7,447 bases of DNA, from positions 1 to 7,447 of the forward strand of contig JABDJF010000616.1 in the NCBI GenBank assembly GCA_013002645.1. The letters run 5' to 3'. The DNA is from Myxococcales bacterium (GTDB lineage: Bacteria > Myxococcota_A > Polyangia > Polyangiales > Houyiibacteriaceae). The position numbers and the translations under genes were made by a program. The notes below the pieces were generated by a model that was not told where the DNA came from, did not search any database, and saw nothing but the letters and a program-made list of their open reading frames with translations. This document shows, in pieces, positions 1-5,332 of the stretch (position 1 is its first letter; every line of letters starts with the position of its first letter).

Positions 1-19
1 CGACCTTCGGGTTATGAGC
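1..19 (-). other. Partial tRNA-Met(CAT), anticodon loop onward; probable att site
   Basis: Read on the minus strand, these 19 bases are GCTCATAACCCGAAGGTCG. That is identical, from memory, to the anticodon loop, 3' anticodon-stem strand and variable loop of bacterial initiator tRNA-Met; some elongator tRNA-Met genes share it. The tRNA would continue 3' beyond the window edge. On the 5' side identity ends at the start of the anticodon loop: the expected stem bases CGGG are replaced by TTGCA, so no complete tRNA can form here. Tyrosine-recombinase islands often cross over in the anticodon loop and leave a copy of the tRNA 3' portion at the far end. By that logic the DNA from about position 20 rightward lies inside, or once lay inside, an element, and DNA left of the window is chromosome. 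The match is seen; the att reading is inferred. Confidence 0.7.
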
Positions 20-36
20 TCTGCAACGACCAATTT

Positions 37-94
37 CTTAGTTTCAGTCAACCCCAACATTCGAGACACTTTGCAAACGATAACTGAGACTTAG
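37..94. repeat. Imperfect inverted repeat next to the tRNA fragment
   Basis: CTTAGTTTCAGT at 37-48 faces ACTGAGACTTAG at 83-94. The arms match at 10 of 12 positions and are separated by 34 bp. A short direct repeat, TGCAACGA (22-29) and TGCAAACGA (72-80), sits alongside. This stretch is visibly less GC-rich than the genes. Its position beside the tRNA-derived 19-mer suggests recombinase or accessory-protein arm sites of an attachment region, but chance cannot be excluded. Confidence 0.4.
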
Positions 95-148
95 ACGCAC
101 TGGCTGGCGATCGGGACCGTCACCCAATATCAGGCCATTTCACATCTT

Positions 149-168
149 CGCGTCAAATACGCGTCAAA
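149..168. promoter_or_regulatory. 11-bp-period direct repeat, arm-type or regulator site
   Basis: CGCGTCAAA occurs twice, at 149-157 and 160-168, with starts exactly 11 bp apart. Viewed as 7-bp units it reads CGCGTCA-AATA-CGCGTCA. That is the 7-4-7 spacing used by OmpR/PhoB-family regulators and also by some integrase arm-type repeats. No gene clearly starts just downstream on either strand, so its target is unknown. The repeat itself is certain; its function is not. Confidence 0.4.
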
Positions 169-416
169 ATCCAAGCTGCCTCGTGTTGTGCGAGTCACGA
201 CTTGGCGCTCCTCGCAACGCTTGTTGGGAAGGCCACTCAGAAGACCTGGCACCCGGGCCAACGACGACCACTGTACGCACGGGCTCGCTCGAGGTCCGCG
301 CGTACGGCGGTGACTCAGCCCAGGTCTGGTCCGCGTAGGTGGTCGAACAGCGATGGAATCTTGGCACGTCGTAGCGCCGAGTGTTCCGCTCGGATTTGGA
401 GCTCCTGGGGACTCGG

Positions 417-860
417 TCAGCGAGTCGCGAAAACCGGCGCGGTTGCGCTGCAAGTTTTGCTCCCGCGAACCTCGGTGAAAGATGAGGTTCCGGTCATGAC
501 CCCGTCCTGAAATCTGAGCACGACGCTCTCGAGGGTCTCGACGTCAGCAGCGTTCGTGTACCGCACGTCGAAGCGGAGCTCGTTGGCCTCAGCGAGGGCG
601 CGAAGCCCTTCTCTATCGACCGCTCCGACCTTGGTCACGACGATGCTGTCCGGCTCGACGGTCAACGAGAATCGTCGCCGACCGCTACCTCCGCAGGCCG
701 TGGGAGCGGGGTCGACATAGACGCTCCACTCTCCTCGGAGCGCGGGCGACGTGGCGCCGGGGGCCGACGACCCCATGAGGACCGCCGCGACCCCGAAAAG
801 CGCGAGTGCAGCAGCGATGAGCTTGACCTTGTAAGCACCGATTTCGATTGAGCTGAGCAT
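417..860 (-). CDS. Small exported protein of unknown function
   Basis: This 147-residue protein starts at ATG 860 behind a strong Shine-Dalgarno (GGAGG at 867-871 on the minus strand, 6-nt spacing), so the start is secure. Residues 11-30 form a hydrophobic segment after two lysines. It is either a signal peptide ending near an Ala/Ser/Gly-rich stretch (about 31-38) or a single membrane anchor. The mature part begins with L-R-G-E-W (G43, W45), like the G-x-W opening of lipocalin-like small beta-barrels, and its alternating polar/hydrophobic pattern suggests beta structure. It has only two cysteines, C56 and C137, near the two ends, which could form a disulfide in the periplasm. I do not recognise the family. 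It is divergent from the transporter at 1006 with a 145-bp shared spacer, so shared control is possible. Confidence 0.75.
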   Translation of the reverse strand: MLSSIEIGAYKVKLIAAALALFGVAAVLMGSSAPGATSPALRGEWSVYVDPAPTACGGSGRRRFSLTVEPDSIVVTKVGAVDREGLRALAEANELRFDVRYTNAADVETLESVVLRFQDGVMTGTSSFTEVRGSKTCSATAPVFATR

Positions 861-1005
861 CCTCTTCCTCCCGATTCAGAGTGGCTACGCCGGGCGGCAG
901 GATTTGGATTAAGAAATGCTCGCGACGCAGCACGCCCACTGCGCCAACGCTCTTGGCTGAGACGTGATTCCGTCACGCCCACGTCACTTTGACGCCACCT
1001 GAGGT
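861..1005. promoter_or_regulatory. Divergent intergenic region between secreted protein and transporter
   Basis: This spacer must hold promoters for the leftward gene at 860 and the rightward gene at 1006. I cannot assign convincing -35/-10 boxes. An inverted repeat GACGTG (961-966) / CACGTC (980-985) overlaps the direct repeats listed separately at 970-998. Confidence 0.5.
970..998 (+). promoter_or_regulatory. Pho-box-like triple direct repeat
   Basis: Three 7-bp units, CCGTCAC (970-976), ACGTCAC (981-987) and ACGCCAC (992-998), are separated by 4-bp spacers, giving an exact 11-bp period. PhoB binds repeats of the form CTGTCAT/C at the same 7-4-7 spacing, and other OmpR-family regulators use similar spacing. 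The first unit differs from CTGTCAC by one base. The spacers here (GCCC, TTTG) are less AT-rich than in typical Pho boxes. The downstream gene is a Na/Pi cotransporter family member, which makes phosphate control attractive. The site ends only 7 bp before the annotated GTG, so it either occludes that start or implies a start further in. The pattern is seen; the binding protein is inferred. Confidence 0.5.
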
Positions 1006-2061
1006 GTGTCCGCGCGGTCCACCCTACGCGCAGTGGACGAGCTCAACGCCTTCGAGATGCTGATCGGGCTCGGCGCCGGCCTATCGATCTTCTTTTTCGG
1101 CGTCTACGAGATGACCCTCGGGATGCGGGAGGCCGCGGCCGACAAGCTGCGGGCCATTCTCGAACGATTCACGAAGAACCGGGTGTCCGCCGTCGCGACC
1201 GGGGCCTTGTCGACCGGGGTCGTGGGCTCGTCGTCGATCGTGACCATCATGACGGTGGGCCTCGTGAGCGCGGGGCTGCTCAAGTTCGCCAACTCGCTAG
1301 GCGTGGTGATGGGCGCGAACATCGGCACGACACTCACGAGCCAAATCATCGCATTCGGGCTGACGGACTTCTTCGGGATTGTGCTCGTCATCGGCGCGGT
1401 GATGCGGTTCGTCGTGAAGAACGAGAGGGCTAGGGCCTGGGGAACCGCGATCATGGGGCTCGGTTTCGTGTTTCTTGGCCTCGAGCACATCGAAGCCACG
1501 ATGGCGCCCATCCGCCATTGGCCACCGTTCATCGAGGCGATTGAGCAGATGGAGAACCCGTTCTTCGGCATCCTGATCGGTGCGACGATTACGGCGATCA
1601 TCCAGTCCTCCTCCGCGACGATGGGCGTCGTGATCATCCTGGCGGGGCAAGGCGCCATCACGCTGCCCGCCGGTGTGGCGATCATGATGGGTGCGGAGCT
1701 CGGCACCTGCGTCGACACCCTGCTTTCGACGATTGGGCAGACTCGCGCAGCGGTCAGAACAGGGGTCTTTCAGCTACTCTTCAACGTCTTCAACGTGCTT
1801 CTCCTCGTTGGCTTCGCGGACCAGCTCGCCGCCATCGCGCAATCGATGTCGCCCGGCGACGACGACGCGGCCATCGCAAAGCAGATCGCGCACGCCCACG
1901 TGATGTTCAACTGCTTCGGCGTCTTGGCCGCGCTGCCGTTCACTACTTACATGGCGAAGGGCATGATGCGCCTCATCCCCGACAAGGCGCCCGTCCCGGT
2001 GCCGGTGCCTGTTCCGTCGACCGACCCGAACCCCGAGGTCGGTTCAGGCGCCGGGCACTGA
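1006..2061 (+). CDS. Na/Pi cotransporter family protein, compact form without PhoU domain
   Basis: This is a 351-residue polytopic inner-membrane protein with the duplicated core of Na/Pi cotransporter family proteins, which couple sodium to phosphate movement or export phosphate-like anions. Repeat 1 has G-S-S-S (74-77) followed by GANIGTT (103-109). Repeat 2 has the canonical QSSS (200-203) followed by GAELGTC (229-235). The usual repeat-1 glutamine is therefore a glycine. A late AHVMFN segment (297-302) also fits the family. Many bacterial members run past 500 residues with a C-terminal PhoU-like domain. This one instead ends in a short Pro/Val-rich tail (about 329-337). GTG 1006 is the earliest start, just after an in-frame TGA, but no good Shine-Dalgarno precedes it. 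GTG 1033 is an alternative; ATG 1057 would cut close to the first membrane helix. The substrate is not proven. Confidence 0.88.
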   Translation: MSARSTLRAVDELNAFEMLIGLGAGLSIFFFGVYEMTLGMREAAADKLRAILERFTKNRVSAVATGALSTGVVGSSSIVTIMTVGLVSAGLLKFANSLGVVMGANIGTTLTSQIIAFGLTDFFGIVLVIGAVMRFVVKNERARAWGTAIMGLGFVFLGLEHIEATMAPIRHWPPFIEAIEQMENPFFGILIGATITAIIQSSSATMGVVIILAGQGAITLPAGVAIMMGAELGTCVDTLLSTIGQTRAAVRTGVFQLLFNVFNVLLLVGFADQLAAIAQSMSPGDDDAAIAKQIAHAHVMFNCFGVLAALPFTTYMAKGMMRLIPDKAPVPVPVPVPSTDPNPEVGSGAGH

Positions 2062-2336
2062 CACCGCTCGCCGGCGAGGAACCGGCTTGAGTACAGGTTG
2101 CGTCGACCCCGCTAGGCGCCGATGTGTTCGACGACTCAAGACGCCAACTCTGCCCACATTGGACGGGGCAAGTCGTGGCCGAGTCGGGGGACCCCCAAGA
2201 TGATCGACGACCTCCTCCTCGAGCACGCACAAGGCAAGCTGATCGACCTACCGAGCTTCGGAGCCGGCGGCTTCGTCCGAGCCGACGACGGGAAGGGGGA
2301 CAGGCTCGGCGTCGGTGCGGTGAGCTTCTTGCCTGC
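2062..2336. other. Convergent intergenic region, nothing identified
   Basis: This gap separates the 3' ends of the transporter and the ArsC-like gene. It contains only a weak hairpin near its left end. An 80-codon plus-strand frame (2122-2364) and a 62-codon minus-strand frame (2044-2232) cross it, but neither has a recognisable motif and both overlap neighbouring genes. It may hold a decayed gene, or terminators I cannot recognise. Confidence 0.45.
2070..2086 (+). terminator. Weak hairpin after the transporter gene
   Basis: GCCGG (2070-2074) pairs with CCGGC (2082-2086) across a 7-nt loop, beginning 8 bp after the transporter stop. It overlaps a loopless 12-bp palindrome, CTCGCCGGCGAG (2067-2078). 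Only two T residues follow, so as an intrinsic terminator it is marginal. Confidence 0.25.
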
Positions 2337-3140
2337 TCAGGCCTCGACTCGAGAGAACAGGTAGAGCATCTCGGTGGCGATCTGCTTGCAGCGTTCGTCG
2401 TAGCGCGCGCTCTCCTCGGGAGTCCCGTCGGCCGCTTTGGGATCGTCATACGGAATTCCGACACGCAGATCAGCGCCCATGACAACCGGGCAGCTCTCAT
2501 CCGCTCGCGAGCAAGTCATCACCGCGGCGAATCCTTTGGCTGGATTGAACGAATGGTCGTACTTCTTGGAGAAGCACTCCATGACCGGAGCATCGGGGCC
2601 GTACGTGACGCGGTAGTGAGGGTTCTCGCCACCCGGATTCTCGATCTCGAAACCTGCACGCTCGAGTGCCGCAACAGCTCGTGGGTTGAATGCCGTCGCC
2701 TCGGTCCCCCCAGAGAAGGTTTTCACACCATCGATGCCGTACCACGCCGCCGCGGTGGCACCCCACAGCTGACTCATGTGGCTGCGTCGCGAGTTGTGCG
2801 TGCAGATGTAGGTGAGGTCGGCCGACTCGGCGGCCGCTCGCTTCTCTTCGACGAAGCGCGCAAGCCGGCGGAGCCTCTTCTTTCGCTCTTCGGGGATCGA
2901 ATCGAACCCCGCCTCGACCACCTGTTCGACGTACGCTCGAAGCTTCGGGTGAAGGTGGACTTGGCCCACATTCGGGTTCATGGGTCTTTCCTTTTCGGGG
3001 GCTGCTTCGGTGCTCGACGGCGAGGGCTGAGTCGCCTCGTGCTTTTCGGTGCAGCCACCGCACAGGACGAGGCCGAGCAACGCGACCGGGACGCGGCGGC
3101 CGAAAGCATGCGGCAGCTCACAGCGGTTGACGATGTTCAT
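2337..3140 (-). CDS. ArsC-like arsenate reductase / low-Mr protein phosphatase with lipoprotein-like leader
   Basis: From ATG 3140 this is 267 residues. The catalytic P-loop is C-THNSR-R-S (C113, R119), the C-x5-R-S signature of low-molecular-weight phosphatases and thioredoxin-type arsenate reductases. C210 and C217 lie in MTCSRADESCPVV with the same C-x6-C spacing as the redox pair (Cys82/Cys89) of Staphylococcus ArsC. Together with C113 they could form the three-cysteine relay reducing arsenate to arsenite. Y-D-D-P (231-234) could supply the general acid. The first 53 residues are unusual: an Arg-containing n-region, a hydrophobic stretch, then C-G-G-C (C30) resembling a lipobox, then a Ser/Thr/Pro/Glu linker. 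ATG 3140 has GAGAGG 10 nt upstream. The internal ATG 2981 (M54) has a better Shine-Dalgarno (AAGGA, 7-nt spacing) and would give a 214-residue cytosolic form. It lies 69 bp after the kinase gene, probably in one operon. Arsenate versus phosphotyrosine as substrate is unresolved. Confidence 0.85.
   Translation of the reverse strand: MNIVNRCELPHAFGRRVPVALLGLVLCGGCTEKHEATQPSPSSTEAAPEKERPMNPNVGQVHLHPKLRAYVEQVVEAGFDSIPEERKKRLRRLARFVEEKRAAAESADLTYICTHNSRRSHMSQLWGATAAAWYGIDGVKTFSGGTEATAFNPRAVAALERAGFEIENPGGENPHYRVTYGPDAPVMECFSKKYDHSFNPAKGFAAVMTCSRADESCPVVMGADLRVGIPYDDPKAADGTPEESARYDERCKQIATEMLYLFSRVEA
2986..2993 (-). promoter_or_regulatory. Internal Shine-Dalgarno for a shorter ArsC-like product
   Basis: On the minus strand AAGGAAAG (2993 to 2986) precedes ATG 2981. 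AAGGA to ATG spacing is 7 nt, close to ideal. Starting here removes the lipoprotein-like leader and linker and leaves an N-terminus leading straight into the helical segment before the P-loop. The site lies inside the longer frame and decides whether the product is exported, cytosolic or both. Confidence 0.5.
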
Positions 3141-3209
3141 CTGCGATCGACCTCTCGCCGACGTCAATGTCAGTGATCGGACGCTTTGGCAAGACGCTCA
3201 GCTCAACTG

Positions 3210-4484
3210 TTACCTGTGCGTTTCAGGTCTCGGCCACCACGTTGCGACCATTGCGCCCCCGAGCGGAGAGCTGTCGATCGCGAGGCGGCCGCCGTGTCGG
3301 TGCACGATGCGGCTGACGATCGCCAAACCGAGGCCCACTCCCCCAGTCTTGCGATCTCGATCGGCTTCGAGCCGGAAGAATGGAATCATCACTTTCTCTC
3401 GGAGTTCTTCCGGAATGCCGGGCCCGTCGTCATGGACTGCCACCCGCACGTGCTCATCCTCCTGCGTGAGCTCGAGCAGCACGTTCCCGCGGGCGTACTT
3501 CATCGCGTTTCTGAGAATGTTCTCCACCGCTCTTTGGAAGAGACGCGGATCGGCAAAGACGCTGGCACCCCCGGACACCGCCAGACCGACCTCCACCGCC
3601 CGGTCTTCGGATGCTTCGAGTCTGGCCAGCTCGGCGAGATCGCCGAGACCGCGGTTCGGATCAAACGCGTGCCGCTCGAGCTCGAGCTCGTCGGACTGGA
3701 CATAGCTCAGAAGCTCGGCAACGAGCTCATCGAGCGCGTCGAGCTCGCGCGTCATCGCATCGAGGCGTTCTTCACGCCGCGCGTCGGGTTGATTCTCCAG
3801 TAGCTCCATGTGGAAGCGGAGCCGAGAAAGCGGCGAGCCGAGCTCGTGGGAAACCGCTTGCACGAGCTCGTCGCGACTTCGGATCAAGCGTTCGACGCGT
3901 TCCGCCATGACGTTGAAGCTCGCCGCCAGCTCGTCCGGTGAGCCGGGCGGGTCGTCCACACGCACGCTGAGGTCGCCAACCGCAAGCGCCTGGCTTGCGC
4001 GCTCGACCTTCGTGAGCCGTTTCTCCACGCGAAGCGCGATCAGGCCGGCGACCAAGGGCAACCCGACGATGGCGAGAATCAGTCCGACGGGAAGAACACC
4101 GGGTGGAATGGCAGGATGGACCGGCCCCGCTGCAAGCGCGCCCTGTCCGTCATCGAACACCAAGAAATACCACTCCTCGCGCGGCGAGACCCTCTGCGGA
4201 ACCTCTTCGCCGGGACTCACCGATCGGCCGACCCGGCGCTCGACCTCGTCCAGTGAGATGAGCGTGAAGTCGACCGAGAAGTGTTGCTGTAGCTCGCTCA
4301 ATCGCTCGGCCCGGCTCTGCGCGGGCGCCTGATCGAGCAGCTCGTACGCCAAGAACACGCCGTCGCGCCGTGCTCGATCGTCGAGCCACGATTGGTTCCG
4401 CGCGTACAGGACCATCGCGACGAATCCGGCAGCCCAACAGAGCAGCACGCTGCTGACGATCAATTTTAGGAAGGAGCGTCTCAT
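3210..4484 (-). CDS. Sensor histidine kinase (HAMP, HisKA, HATPase_c), RstB/CpxA-like layout
   Basis: This 424-residue inner-membrane kinase has transmembrane segment 1 at about 7-28, a small periplasmic sensor region at about 30-125, and transmembrane segment 2 at about 128-151. A HAMP linker follows (about 150-202), then the dimerisation/phosphoacceptor helix. The H-box is VSHELGSPL with H213 as the phosphorylated histidine; most relatives have HELRTPL, so R-T is replaced by G-S. The ATP-binding domain shows the N-box E321-N322...N326, the G1 box DDGPGIP (352-358), the F-box PFFRLE (368-373) and the G2 box GGVGLGLAIV (381-390). All key residues are present, so it should be active. Its ATG overlaps the regulator stop as ATGA, so the two are translationally coupled partners. 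The periplasmic domain has no cysteine or recognised ligand fold, so the signal is unknown. Confidence 0.95.
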   Translation of the reverse strand: MRRSFLKLIVSSVLLCWAAGFVAMVLYARNQSWLDDRARRDGVFLAYELLDQAPAQSRAERLSELQQHFSVDFTLISLDEVERRVGRSVSPGEEVPQRVSPREEWYFLVFDDGQGALAAGPVHPAIPPGVLPVGLILAIVGLPLVAGLIALRVEKRLTKVERASQALAVGDLSVRVDDPPGSPDELAASFNVMAERVERLIRSRDELVQAVSHELGSPLSRLRFHMELLENQPDARREERLDAMTRELDALDELVAELLSYVQSDELELERHAFDPNRGLGDLAELARLEASEDRAVEVGLAVSGGASVFADPRLFQRAVENILRNAMKYARGNVLLELTQEDEHVRVAVHDDGPGIPEELREKVMIPFFRLEADRDRKTGGVGLGLAIVSRIVHRHGGRLAIDSSPLGGAMVATWWPRPETHR

Positions 4485-5188
4485 CGGCTCGCCAAGAGGT
4501 AGCCCACGCCGCGCACGGACTTGAGTCGGCTCGAGTCGAAGCCAGCTCGTTGTAGCTTGCGTCGAATGCGACTCACGTGCACGTCCATGCCGCGGTCGAT
4601 GCCGTCGTACTCGATGCCCATGACTTGGGTGTAGAGGTCGTCGCGCTTGACCACGCTCCCTGCCTCTAGGGCCAGCCGGAGCAGAACGTCGAACTCCATG
4701 GTGGTCAGCGGCACGAGCTCACCCTCGACGCTCACATCCCGGGACGCGATGTCGACCTGAAGAGATCCCACACGGAGGATTCCACCTTCGTCATCACTCT
4801 TTGCATCCGAGCCGCCGTTCAGCCTTCGCAGCTGAGCGCGGATTCGCGCCAAGAGCACGCGCGGCTCGATCGGCTTGTTGACGAAATCATCCGCGCCGAG
4901 CTCCAAGCCAGCTACATGGTCGGCTTCGCTTTGGCTCGCGGTGAGCATCAGGATGGAACCCGAATATGAATCGCGAACCTCCCGGCACACGTCGAGGCCG
5001 TTTGCTCCGGGTAGCATCAAATCGAGAATCACCAGGTCGGGCCTCGTCTTCAGAATCTTCTCCGCGGCCACGTCTCCCGATGCCACGCGCGACAGCTCGA
5101 ACCCTTGCTGGCCGAGATACTCGATCAGTAGCTCGGCGAGCTGGTCGTCGTCTTCCACGATGAGCAAGTGTGCCTTGTCGGTATCCAT
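4481..5188 (-). CDS. OmpR-family response regulator, RstA-like
   Basis: This is a 235-residue DNA-binding regulator. The receiver domain (about 7-118) has the acidic cluster E12-D13-D14, phosphoacceptor D56 in VILDLMLPG, T83 and K105 in DFVNKP, all intact. The C-terminal winged helix (about 136-234) contains LTTMEFDVLLRLA, GIEYDGIDRGMDVHVSRIRRKL and VRGVGYLLA. The GIEYDG-D segment resembles what I remember of RstA. It is a transcription factor phosphorylated by the kinase encoded immediately downstream. I chose ATG 5188; the frame extends upstream to a TTG at 5218, which would add ten residues not typical before a receiver domain. The Shine-Dalgarno is weak (CTGAG). Its gene is divergent from the secreted protein at 5333, and autoregulation together with control of that unit is the simplest expectation. 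Confidence 0.95.
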   Translation of the reverse strand: MDTDKAHLLIVEDDDQLAELLIEYLGQQGFELSRVASGDVAAEKILKTRPDLVILDLMLPGANGLDVCREVRDSYSGSILMLTASQSEADHVAGLELGADDFVNKPIEPRVLLARIRAQLRRLNGGSDAKSDDEGGILRVGSLQVDIASRDVSVEGELVPLTTMEFDVLLRLALEAGSVVKRDDLYTQVMGIEYDGIDRGMDVHVSRIRRKLQRAGFDSSRLKSVRGVGYLLASR

Positions 5189-5239
5189 GGCGCTCAGCCC
5201 ATAGATAAGCACATCCAATCGGCCACGCGAGCGACTTTA

Positions 5240-5256
5240 CGCTTCGCAACGAAACG
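5240..5256. promoter_or_regulatory. Imperfect inverted repeat in the divergent promoter region
   Basis: CGCTTCG (5240-5246) and CGAAACG (5250-5256) are near-complementary arms (one mismatch) around CAA. They lie in the 144-bp spacer between the regulator and the secreted-protein gene. It could be an operator, but OmpR-family regulators usually prefer direct repeats, and I saw no clear 11-bp direct repeat in this spacer. Confidence 0.3.
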
Positions 5257-5332
5257 CAGCCAAGAGCCCACAGACGTACGGCTGGGTCCGGCCTACAAAG
5301 CATGCATGACCCACAACCACAGAGGTGACCCA

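Larger units (their letters stand above)
20..416. other. Gene-poor stretch with no convincing coding sequence
   Basis: Open frames exist on both strands (202-510 plus, 130-453 minus). Their translations are rich in Arg, Ser and Pro, lack recognisable motifs, and overlap each other and the 3' part of the gene at 417-860. They look like chance open frames in GC-rich DNA. No integrase, transposase or intact RNA gene is visible. Apart from the tRNA fragment and the repeats listed separately, I see nothing I can name. Confidence 0.5.

Noticed and set aside
130..510. Open frames on both strands (130-453 minus, 202-510 plus) as possible small genes
   Set aside because: They overlap each other and the well-supported gene at 417-860, show Arg/Ser/Pro-rich translations without motifs, and have no convincing ribosome-binding site.
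2067..2078. 12-bp palindrome CTCGCCGGCGAG as a strong terminator or operator
   Set aside because: It is loopless, so it cannot fold as a good hairpin by itself, and no T-run follows. Short perfect palindromes are common in GC-rich DNA.
2122..2364. 80-codon plus-strand frame in the convergent gap as a small gene
   Set aside because: It has no good ribosome-binding site or motif and runs 28 bases into the 3' end of the ArsC-like gene. At most it is a remnant.
2124..3176. Long plus-strand frame of 350 codons opposite the ArsC-like gene
   Set aside because: It is antisense to a gene with clear catalytic motifs. Its Arg-rich translation is the usual mirror of a GC-rich coding frame.
5168..5332. 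Upstream extension of the secreted protein to 5168
   Set aside because: The extension would bury the signal peptide 55 residues in and overlap the response regulator start. ATG 5333 has its own Shine-Dalgarno and an immediate signal peptide.
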